Made by a program: the position numbers and the translations under genes. A DNA stretch of 42,391 bases, taken from positions 1 through 42,391 of the forward strand of contig NZ_QWFA01000026.1 of the NCBI RefSeq assembly GCF_003501885.1. Reading direction: 5' to 3'. How positions within the stretch are numbered: position 1 is the first letter of the stretch; every line of letters begins with the position of its first letter. The notes beneath the pieces are model-generated. The model was not told where the DNA came from and did not search any database. It worked only from the letters and a program-made list of their open reading frames with translations. The DNA is from Streptomyces globisporus. Its GTDB lineage: Bacteria > Actinomycetota > Actinomycetes > Streptomycetales > Streptomycetaceae. This document shows, in pieces, positions 32,531 through 40,344 of this stretch.

Positions 32531-34276
32531 TCACCCGTCGGCGCGCGCCGTGGCGAGCAGCTCCTCGGCGTGGGCGCGGGCCGTCTCGGAGTCCTCCTGG
32601 CCCGCCAGCATCCGGGACAGCTCCCGGACCCGGTCCTCGCCCTCCAGGACGGTGACACCGCTCCGGGTCACCGAACCGTCCACGGTCTTCTCGACCAGCA
32701 GCTGCCGGTCGGCGAAGGCCGCGACCTGCGGCAGGTGGGTCACCACGACCACCTGCGCGGACTTGGCGAGCTTGGCGAGCCGGCGGCCGACCTCGACGGC
32801 CGCCTTGCCGCCGACGCCCGCGTCGACCTCGTCGAAGAGATACGTGGGTACGGGGTCGGAACCCGCGAAGACGACCTCGACCGCGAGCATCACCCGGGAC
32901 AGCTCACCGCCCGACGCTCCCTTGGCGATCGGCCGGGGCTGGGCGCCCGGGTGCGGGGCGAGGAGCAGTTCCACCTCGTCGGCACCCGAAGGGCCGTAGA
33001 GGACGCTCCGCCCGCCGATGTCGATACCGGACGCCTCGTCCGCCGCCTCGGTCTGCCGGATGGCGAAGGAGACCCGGGCGTGCGGCATGGCGAGCGAGGC
33101 CAGCTCCTCGGTCACCGCCTCGGCGAACCGGGCGGCGGCCTCCGTACGCGCGTCGGTCAAGGCCTGCCCGAGCACGGAGAGTTCGGCCCGCAGCGCATCG
33201 CGCTCGGCGGTCAGCTCGCCGATCCGCTCGTCGTCGCCCTCCAGCTCGGTGAGCCGGCCCGCACCCTCCTGGGCCCAGGCCAGCACGGCCGCGATGTCCT
33301 CGCCGTACTTCCGGGTCAGGGCGGTCAGCGCGGCCCGGCGCTCCTCCACGACGGCCAGCCGCACCGGGTCGGCGTCGAGCTGATCGGCGTACCCGGCCAG
33401 CTCGCCGGAGACATCGGCGAGCAGGATCGAGATCTCCCCCACCCGGTCCGCCAGCGCGGCCAGCGCCGGGTCGTGGGCCCGGACCCCGTCCAGGGCCTGC
33501 CCGGCTGCGGCGACCACGGTGGTGGCGTCGACGCTCTCCGGGTCCTCCGGATTCCCCGCCAGCGCGGTGTGCGCGAGGGAGGCGGCGGAGGCGAGGGCCT
33601 CGGCGTGCCCGAGCCGCTCCGCCTCGGCGGCCAGCTCGACGTCCTCCCCCGGCATCGGCTCGACGGCGGCGACCTCGTTCAGCCCGAAGCGCAGCAGATC
33701 CGCCTCCTGGGCCCGCTCCCGGGCCCGGGTGGTCAGCTCGTCGAGCTCCGTGGCGACGGCGCGCAGCCGCCGGTAGGCCGCCGCGTACTTGGCGTGCGGG
33801 ACCTCCACGCCGTCCCCGGCGTACCGGTCCAGCGCGCCCCGCTGCCGGGCGGGCTTGAGCAGGCCCTGCTGGTCGGTCTGGCCGTGCACGGCGACGAGGT
33901 CGTCCGCCAGCTCGGTCAGGACCCCCACCGGCACGGATCTGCCGCCGAGGTGGGCCCGTGAGCGCCCTTCGGCCGAAACGGTACGGCTGATGAGCAGCGC
34001 ACCGTCGTCGAGTTCCGCCCCGGCCTCCTCGGCCCGCAGCGCCGCCGCGTCGCCCTCGGACACGGTGATCCGGCCCTCGACGACCGCGGCCTTGGCCCCG
34101 ACCCGTACGAGAGCGGGGTCCGCGCGCCCGCCGAGCAGCAGCCCGAGGCTCGTGACGACCATGGTCTTGCCCGCGCCGGTCTCACCCGTGACCGCGGTGA
34201 AACCGGGTGACAGCTCCACCACCGCGTCGTCGATGACTCCGAGCGACCGTATCCGCATCTCCTCCAACACGGACAT
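32531..34276 (-). CDS. recN: DNA repair ATPase RecN (SMC-like)
   Basis: 581 residues. Walker A is FTAVTGETGAGKTMVVTSLG near the N-terminus, the Q-loop region has VHGQTDQQGLLKP, the coiled coil spans the middle, the ABC signature is AKGASGGELSRVMLAVEVVF and Walker B is PTYLFDEVDAGVGGKAAVEV. RecN assists double-strand-break repair by homologous recombination. ATG 34276 is used; an in-frame GTG at 34270 is closer to ideal spacing. It follows nadK and tlyA on the same strand, an order conserved in actinobacteria. Confidence 0.97.
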   Translation of the reverse strand: MSVLEEMRIRSLGVIDDAVVELSPGFTAVTGETGAGKTMVVTSLGLLLGGRADPALVRVGAKAAVVEGRITVSEGDAAALRAEEAGAELDDGALLISRTVSAEGRSRAHLGGRSVPVGVLTELADDLVAVHGQTDQQGLLKPARQRGALDRYAGDGVEVPHAKYAAAYRRLRAVATELDELTTRARERAQEADLLRFGLNEVAAVEPMPGEDVELAAEAERLGHAEALASAASLAHTALAGNPEDPESVDATTVVAAAGQALDGVRAHDPALAALADRVGEISILLADVSGELAGYADQLDADPVRLAVVEERRAALTALTRKYGEDIAAVLAWAQEGAGRLTELEGDDERIGELTAERDALRAELSVLGQALTDARTEAAARFAEAVTEELASLAMPHARVSFAIRQTEAADEASGIDIGGRSVLYGPSGADEVELLLAPHPGAQPRPIAKGASGGELSRVMLAVEVVFAGSDPVPTYLFDEVDAGVGGKAAVEVGRRLAKLAKSAQVVVVTHLPQVAAFADRQLLVEKTVDGSVTRSGVTVLEGEDRVRELSRMLAGQEDSETARAHAEELLATARADG

Positions 34277-34308
34277 GACCTTACGAGGTCCCGGGCCGGG
34301 TGCGCGAC

Positions 34309-34351
34309 GGCCCCCGCTCCCGGATTCACTCTCCCGGGTAGGACGGGGGCC
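34309..34351 (-). terminator. Hairpin between nadK and recN
   Basis: GGCCCCCG (34309-34316) pairs with CGGGGGCC (34344-34351), and the enclosed CTCCCGG and CCGGGTAG-like sequence extends the stem imperfectly. It lies 21 bp after the nadK stop and before recN. It may only partially terminate. Confidence 0.4.
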
Positions 34352-34371
34352 ACGAGCCCTGCCGGTGACCG

Positions 34372-35285
34372 TCAGTGGGGCGCGCCCCGCCACCCCGAGA
34401 CGGGCAGTGCGAACTTCGCCACCAGACGGTCGGTGAACGAGGCCTGGTGCAGCCGCGCCAGCCGTACGGGCACCGCGCCGCGCCGCACCTCGACCCGGGC
34501 ACCGGCGGGCAGCTCCACGGTCCGCCGGCCGTCGCACCACAGCACCCCGTGCGGGGTGTGCGGCTGGACCTCGACCGCGAGCACGGAGGTGGGCGAGGTC
34601 ACCAGGGGCTTGGCGAACAGCGCGTGGGCGCTGATCGGGACCATCAGCAGCGCCTCGACCTCGGGCCAGACGACGGGCCCGCCCGCCGAGAAGGCGTACG
34701 CCGTCGAACCGGTCGGAGTCGCGCAGACGATCCCGTCGCAGCCGAACCCGGTGACGGGACGGCCGTCGATCTCCAGGACGACTTCGAGCATCCGCTCGGG
34801 CGACACCTTCTGCACCGCCGCCTCGTTGAGCGCCCAGTCGCTGTGCACGACATCGCCGTTGCTGTGCACGAGGACGTCGATCGTCATGCGTTCCTCGACC
34901 TCGTAGTCGCGGGTGACGACCCGGGAGACCACCTTGTCGAGGTCGTCGCGCTCGGCCTCGGCGAGGAAGCCGACGCGTCCGAGGTTGACGCCGAGCATCG
35001 GCACCCCGGAGGCGCGGGAGAACTCCGCGCCGCGCAGCAGGGTGCCGTCCCCGCCGAGGACGATCAGCAGCTCGCAGCCGTCCACGGCGGAGGGGCTGGT
35101 GTCGGTGACCGTCTCCACGGCGTCCGGCAGCGGCAGATCGGCCGCCTCGGCCGCCGAGACGCGTACACCGAGACCGTTGCGCAGCAGCCCCTCCACGACG
35201 AGCTCCGCACTGCGGATCGCGGCCGGGCGGCCGGTGTGCGCCAGAAGGAAGACTGTTCGTGCCGTATCGGTCGTCACATTCGTCG

Positions 35286-35289
<4 letters not shown>
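34372..35289 (-). CDS. nadK: NAD kinase
   Basis: 305 residues. Diagnostic motifs are LLIVLGGDGTLLRGAEF (GGDGT), MLGVNLGRVGFLAEAERDDL, DWALNEAAVQK (NE) and CDGIVCATPTGSTAYAFSAG. It phosphorylates NAD to NADP. The chosen start is TTG 35289, overlapping the tlyA stop (TTGA), because GGAGGGG lies about 8 nt upstream. GTG 35277 (VTTDTARTVFLL) is the alternative. The tlyA-nadK-recN order is a known actinobacterial arrangement. Confidence 0.95.
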
Positions 35290-36101
<812 letters not shown>

Positions 36102-36108
36102 GTTCGGT

Positions 36109-36489
36109 TCAGCTCCTGTTGTCGTGACGCGTGTCGTGCGTGCGGTGCGTGTCGTGCGGGCGGTGCGTGTCGTGCGGGCGCTGCGAAGGCGTGGGTACGG
36201 GACCGGGTACGGCGGCCGGACGGGCGTCCAGCGAGGTCAGCTCGGCCCGCAGCCCACGGTGTACATCCTCGTACACCTCGATGTGCCCGTCCGCCGGGAG
36301 GTGGTCGGCGTCGGCGAGCCGCTCCAGCCGGGCGTCCACCGCCGCGTGGCCGGTGGGGGTGCGCACGACCCCGAGGGGCGCGGGCCCGGCGGGCTCGAAG
36401 GAGGGCGCCGCGGCGTCCGACTCCCCGCCCGCCGGCTCATCGGGCGTGCTCACGGGCGGTGTCCCCGCCTCGGGCGTCCAGTCACTCAT
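36109..36489 (-). CDS. Small conserved hypothetical with His/Asp repeat tail
   Basis: 126 residues. The middle TGHAAVDARLERLADADHLP then DGHIEVYEDVHRGLRAELTS looks like a short helical conserved core. The C-terminus (HDTHRPHDTHRTHDTRHDNR) is encoded by a repeated 18-bp unit. No known domain. It starts an apparent operon, ending 7 bp before tlyA, and reads divergently from the SCP2 gene across 42 bp. Confidence 0.75.
   Translation of the reverse strand: MSDWTPEAGTPPVSTPDEPAGGESDAAAPSFEPAGPAPLGVVRTPTGHAAVDARLERLADADHLPADGHIEVYEDVHRGLRAELTSLDARPAAVPGPVPTPSQRPHDTHRPHDTHRTHDTRHDNRS
36127..36178. repeat. In-frame 18-bp tandem repeat (minisatellite)
   Basis: The unit CGGTGCGTGTCGTGCGGG is perfect at 36143-36160 and 36161-36178; a degenerate partial copy is at 36127-36142. 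It encodes the HDTHRP-type tail at the end of the 126-residue protein. The unit is a multiple of three. Confidence 0.85.
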
Positions 36490-36531
36490 GCCGAAACGCT
36501 ACCGCGACCGGCCGGTGTACCGTCGAGCACG

Positions 36532-36879
36532 ATGGCGACCATGGCGGAGTGCCGCAGCGCACTCGACAGACTTTCCGACAACCTCGCAGCCGCCGAGGGC
36601 GACGTGCGCAGCGCGGCTGCCCTCGACCGCTCGCTGAGCTGTCACATCAAGGATCTCGACATCACGTTCACCGGCCGGCTGGCCGATGGCCGGATCCGGG
36701 TGGCGGACACGGTGGAGGGACCGCCCGGGGAGAAGGCCGAGATCAGGCTCGCGATGACGGGCGACGACCTGGTGGCCCTGGTGGACGGCGACCTGAACTT
36801 CGCGAAGGCGTGGGCCTCGGGCCGCGTACGCCTGGAAGCGGGCTTCAGGGACCTGCTGAAACTGAGGTCCTTGCTGTAA
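36532..36879 (+). CDS. SCP2 sterol-binding domain protein
   Basis: 115 residues, essentially one SCP-2 domain: DLDITFTGRLADGRIRVADT, EIRLAMTGDDLVALVDGDLN, FAKAWASGRVRLEAGFRDLL. This fold binds lipids or hydrophobic ligands; the role is unknown. ATG 36532 has no ribosome site. TACCGT at 36519-36524 ends 7 nt before the ATG and looks like a -10, so the mRNA may be leaderless. Divergent from the hypothetical-tlyA-nadK-recN group. Confidence 0.88.
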   Translation: MATMAECRSALDRLSDNLAAAEGDVRSAAALDRSLSCHIKDLDITFTGRLADGRIRVADTVEGPPGEKAEIRLAMTGDDLVALVDGDLNFAKAWASGRVRLEAGFRDLLKLRSLL

Positions 36880-36910
36880 TCAAGCCCGCCCGGCGATTGA
36901 GGACAAAGCC
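36880..36910. repeat. Copy of a dispersed intergenic motif found in Streptomyces
   Basis: The sequence CCCGCCCGGCGATTGAGGAC (36885-36904) followed by AAAGCCTTTCAGGC resembles the short element GCCCG-TCCGGCGATTGAGGAC that I recall as recurring between genes in Streptomyces genomes. It sits between the SCP2 and ABC ATPase stops. Function unknown; no other full copy noticed here. Confidence 0.4.
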
Positions 36911-36912
36911 TT

Positions 36913-37713
36913 TCAGGCGGCAACCTTCCGCGCCTTGCGCGCGGCCGGCACGACGAGCGGCGTCCCCGTCTCCGGATCGTCGATCACCTGGCACCGCATC
37001 CCGAACACCCGCTCCACCAGCTCCGCGTCGACGACGTCCGAGGGAGCCCCCTCGGCGACGATCGCCCCGTCCCGCATCGCGATGAGATGCGTGGCGTACC
37101 GCGCGGCGTGGTTCAGATCGTGGAGCACGGCGACCAGGGTGCGCCCCTGCGTCTCGTGCAGTTCGGCGCAGAGGTCCAGCACGTCGATCTGGTGCTGGAT
37201 GTCCAGGTACGTCGTCGGCTCGTCGAGCAGCAGCAGCGGCGTCTGCTGGGCCAGCGCCATCGCGATCCAGACCCGCTGACGCTGACCGCCGGACAGCTCG
37301 TCGACATAGCGCTCGGCCAGCTCGGCCACCCCGGTGGACTCCATCGACTCGTTCACCACCCGCTCGTCCTCCGGCGACCACTGCCGCAGCAGCCCCTGGT
37401 GGGGGTAGCGGCCGCGGGCGACGAGGTCGGCGACGGTGATCCCGTCGGGGGCTATGGAGGACTGCGGCAGCAGCCCCAGCGTCCGGGCGACCTTCTTCGC
37501 GGGCAGCTGGTGGATGGTCTGCCCGTCCAGCAGCACCTGCCCCCGGCTCGGCTTCAGCATCCGGGCGAGGGCCCGCAGCAGCGTCGACTTGCCGCAGGCG
37601 TTGGGCCCGACGATCACGGTGAAGGAGTTGTCGGGAATCTCGACCGAGAGGCTTTCGGTGATGACCCGCTGGTCGTAGCCGAGGGTCACCGATTCCGCGG
37701 TGAGGCGCTGCAT
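36913..37713 (-). CDS. Iron-siderophore ABC transporter ATP-binding protein (FecE/FepC-like)
   Basis: 266 residues with all ABC elements: Walker A VGPNACGKSTLLRALARML, the Q-loop LGLLPQSS, signature YVDELSGGQRQRVWIAMALA, Walker B LLLLDEPTTYLDIQHQ and H-loop AVLHDLNHAARYA. The NTD pattern, including VADLVARGRYPHQGLLRQWS, is typical of Fe(III)-siderophore and cobalamin importers. There is no permease or binding protein gene adjacent, so it is an orphan ATPase that may energise other transporters. ATG 37713 is 70 bp downstream of an iron box, so it is probably repressed by iron. Confidence 0.92.
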   Translation of the reverse strand: MQRLTAESVTLGYDQRVITESLSVEIPDNSFTVIVGPNACGKSTLLRALARMLKPSRGQVLLDGQTIHQLPAKKVARTLGLLPQSSIAPDGITVADLVARGRYPHQGLLRQWSPEDERVVNESMESTGVAELAERYVDELSGGQRQRVWIAMALAQQTPLLLLDEPTTYLDIQHQIDVLDLCAELHETQGRTLVAVLHDLNHAARYATHLIAMRDGAIVAEGAPSDVVDAELVERVFGMRCQVIDDPETGTPLVVPAARKARKVAA

Positions 37714-37783
37714 GGTCGTACTCCCGGAGTCGGTGAGGTGAAGCGGTACGGCGCGGGGCACGGGCGGACCACCGAGCGGCACC

Positions 37784-37798
37784 AGGTTAGGTTAACCT
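37784..37798 (-). promoter_or_regulatory. Iron box (DmdR/IdeR-type operator) for the siderophore ATPase
   Basis: AGGTTAGGTTAACCT has perfect 6-bp arms (AGGTTA and TAACCT) around a 3-nt centre, like the actinobacterial iron box TTAGGTTAGGCTAACCTAA, although the outer bases differ at one side. It lies about 70 bp upstream of the ATPase start. Iron-loaded DmdR/IdeR proteins bind such sites and repress. Confidence 0.8.
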
Positions 37799-37888
37799 AT
37801 CTTCCTCTGTGCGCCACAGGTCCCGGTGGCCGCCCCGCACGCCCAACACCCTCACGGGCAAGGGGCGTCGGACGGCACCGGGGGCGGT

Positions 37889-38920
37889 TCAGAGCTGGAG
37901 CCCGGCGATGGCCTTCCCCGCCTCGAGCTCGCACACACCCGCCCCGGCGAACGCCCAGGCCGCCGCGCAGAGCGCCCGCAGCCCGTCGATCGCGTCGCCT
38001 TCCCCGTCCAGGGCCAACGCGTCCCCGCGCACAGCGGCCGTCCATCCCCCGCAGCGGTACGCGTCCCCGTCCGACGTCACCTCGGGCTGCCCGGTCAGAA
38101 GGCCCCGCAGGTCCCGGTCGACATAGGTCGGCCGGTGCTCCGGCGGGGCGGCGAGGAGCTGCGCCGCGTCGGTCACCCCGGTCAGCACGAGCAGCGAGTC
38201 CACGCCCCCGTTGAACGCCCCCTCGATGTCCGTGTCCAGCCGGTCCCCGACGACGATCGGCCGCTTCGCCCCGGTCCGCAGCACGGTCTCGCGGTGCATC
38301 GGCGGCAGCGGCTTCCCCGCCACCTGCGGCTCGGCCCCGGTGGCGATCCGTACGACCTCGACCGCGGCCCCGTTGCCGGGCGCGATGCCCCGGGCGCTCG
38401 GGATGGTCAGGTCGGTGTTGGACGCGAACCACGGCAGCCCGCGCCGGATCGCGTAGCTCGCCTCGGCGAACCGTCCCCACGTCATGTCCGGCCCGCCGTA
38501 CCCCTGGACCACGGCGGCCGGGTCGTCGTCCGCCGACTCCACCGGCTCAAGACCGCGCTCCCGCAACGCGACCCGCAGCCCTTCACCGCCGATCGCCAGG
38601 ACCCTTGCCCCGGGCGGCAGTTGGTCGGCCACCAGCCGGGCGACGGCCTGGGCGGAGGTGATCACGTCGGAGGGTTCGGCGGGCACACCCAACTCCGTCA
38701 GATGCTCCGCCACCGCGTCCGGCGTCCGCAGGGCGTTGTTGGTGACGTACGCGAGGTGCATGCCCCCGGCCCGCGCGGCGGCCAGCGAGTCCACGGCGTG
38801 GGCGATGGCCTCGCCGCCCGCGTACACCACCCCGTCGAGGTCGAGGAGAGCCGTGTCGTACGCCTCGCTCAGCGCCGTGGCGCTCCCCGACGGCCGAACG
38901 CTGTCCTGCTGGTGGCTCAT
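37889..38920 (-). CDS. HAD-superfamily hydrolase, NagD-like (class IIA)
   Basis: 343 residues. Motif I is TALLDLDGVVYAGGEAIAHA with the nucleophile Asp, motif II region YVTNNALRTPDAVAEHLTEL, the NagD-type block LPWFASNTDLTIPSARGIAP then GNGAAVEV, and motif III/IV VVGDRLDTDIEGAFNGGVDS. Substrates are small phosphorylated metabolites; the actual one is unknown. The C-terminal about 60 residues (GEGDAIDGLRALCAAAWAF) extend beyond the typical NagD domain. ATG 38920 has AGAGGAG upstream on the minus strand. Confidence 0.92.
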   Translation of the reverse strand: MSHQQDSVRPSGSATALSEAYDTALLDLDGVVYAGGEAIAHAVDSLAAARAGGMHLAYVTNNALRTPDAVAEHLTELGVPAEPSDVITSAQAVARLVADQLPPGARVLAIGGEGLRVALRERGLEPVESADDDPAAVVQGYGGPDMTWGRFAEASYAIRRGLPWFASNTDLTIPSARGIAPGNGAAVEVVRIATGAEPQVAGKPLPPMHRETVLRTGAKRPIVVGDRLDTDIEGAFNGGVDSLLVLTGVTDAAQLLAAPPEHRPTYVDRDLRGLLTGQPEVTSDGDAYRCGGWTAAVRGDALALDGEGDAIDGLRALCAAAWAFAGAGVCELEAGKAIAGLQL

Positions 38921-38992
38921 ATGACTCGCTCCTCTTCACTCTGCGTCTGCCCCGATCATCGCGTATGCCCCAGACACACATACGATGCCCTG

Positions 38993-40273
38993 ATGAACAC
39001 TTCAGGTCCCGTCGACCAGGGGCTGCGGCTGATCCCGTTCCGCGGACTGCGTTACGTCCCCGAGCGGGTCGGCAGCCTTGCCGCCGTGACCTCGCCCCCG
39101 TACGACGTGGTCGTCCGGCCGGACGGGCTGCACCACCTGGAGTCCGCGGATCCGCACAACATCGTGCGCCTCATCCTCCCCCAGGCCGACACGGCCCGGG
39201 ACCGGCACCGGCAGGCGGCCGACACGCTGGACCGCTGGCTGGCCGAGGGGGTCATCGCCCCGGACCCGGACCCGGTGCTGTACGTCTACGAGCAGCGCAA
39301 CGACGAGATCCTCCAGCGGGGCCTGATCGGCGCCCTGGCCCTCTCCCCCGCCGCCGAGGGCATCGTGCTGCCCCACGAGGGCGTCATGGCCGACGTCGTC
39401 GCGGACCGCGCGGAGCTGATGCGTACCACCGGGGCCCATCTGGAGCCGCTGCTGCTGACGTACCGCGGCGACGGGGGTACGCCGACGGGGGTGGGCGCGG
39501 TGATCGACCGCACGGTCCTGCGGGAACCGCTGCTCGCCACGACGACGGAGGACGGCTTCCGGCACCGGTTGTGGGCCGTGACGGACGCGTCGGACCGGCG
39601 CGAGATCGAGACGGACCTCGCCCGGCACCAGGCGCTCATCGCGGACGGACACCACCGCTGGGCCACCTACCTCCGGCTCCAGCAGGAACAGAGCGCCCCG
39701 GGCCCCTGGGACTACGGCCTGGTCCTCCTCGTCGACACGGCCCGCCACCCGCTCCAGGTCCGCGCCATCCACCGGCTCCTGCGCGGGCTGCCGGTCTCCC
39801 GGGCCCTGAAGGCGCTCACCGGCCACTTCCGCGTCCAGCAGGTCGAAGGGCCGCTCCCCCGGGCCCTCGGCGCCCTGGCCGAGGCGGCGGCCGCCGGCAA
39901 CGCGTTCCTCCTCGCCGGCGACGGAGGCTTCCACCTGGTGGACCGCCCCGACCCGGCCCTGCTGGCCCGCACCGTCCGGGCGGACCGCCCCGACGCCTGG
40001 CGCACCCTGGACGCGACGGTCCTGCACTCGGCGCTGCTCGACGAGGTGTGGCGGATCCCGGACGCACCCGAGCACATCGGCTACATCCATGACACGGCGG
40101 CAGCCGTCGAACAGGCGGAACGCCTCGACGCCACGGCGGTCCTGATGCATCCCGTACGCGAAGAGGTCGTCCGGGACCTGGCCCGGCAGGGCGTGACGAT
40201 GCCCCGCAAGTCGACGTCGTTCGGCCCGAAGCCGGCCACGGGCCTGGTCATACGGAGCCTCGCCCTCGACTGA
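38993..40273 (+). CDS. DUF1015 family protein
   Basis: 426 residues matching DUF1015: LIPFRGLRYVPERVGSLAAV, TSPPYDVV, HNIVRLILPQAD, YVYEQRNDEILQRGLIGALA, GIVLPHEGVMADVVADRAEL, LIADGHHRWATYLRL and MPRKSTSFGPKPATGLVIRS near the end. The family is widespread and uncharacterised; HHR and KSTSF motifs are conserved and may be catalytic. ATG 38993 lacks a ribosome site, and TACGAT at 38981-38986 ends 6 nt before it, suggesting a leaderless mRNA. It is convergent with the TPR protein gene. Confidence 0.88.
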   Translation: MNTSGPVDQGLRLIPFRGLRYVPERVGSLAAVTSPPYDVVVRPDGLHHLESADPHNIVRLILPQADTARDRHRQAADTLDRWLAEGVIAPDPDPVLYVYEQRNDEILQRGLIGALALSPAAEGIVLPHEGVMADVVADRAELMRTTGAHLEPLLLTYRGDGGTPTGVGAVIDRTVLREPLLATTTEDGFRHRLWAVTDASDRREIETDLARHQALIADGHHRWATYLRLQQEQSAPGPWDYGLVLLVDTARHPLQVRAIHRLLRGLPVSRALKALTGHFRVQQVEGPLPRALGALAEAAAAGNAFLLAGDGGFHLVDRPDPALLARTVRADRPDAWRTLDATVLHSALLDEVWRIPDAPEHIGYIHDTAAAVEQAERLDATAVLMHPVREEVVRDLARQGVTMPRKSTSFGPKPATGLVIRSLALD

Positions 40274-40293
40274 CCACCCACTGACGGAAGAAA

Positions 40294-40333
40294 AAGAAGG
40301 GGCGGCACTCCGACCGGAGTGCCGCCCCTTCTT
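40294..40333. terminator. Bidirectional terminator between convergent genes
   Basis: A perfect 18-bp stem (40294-40311 with 40316-40333) and GACC loop are flanked by an A-run before and CTTCTT at the end, so U-rich tails occur on both strands. It lies between the DUF1015 gene (ends 40273) and the TPR gene (ends 40345). Confidence 0.9.
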
Positions 40334-40344
40334 CTCATCAGCTG

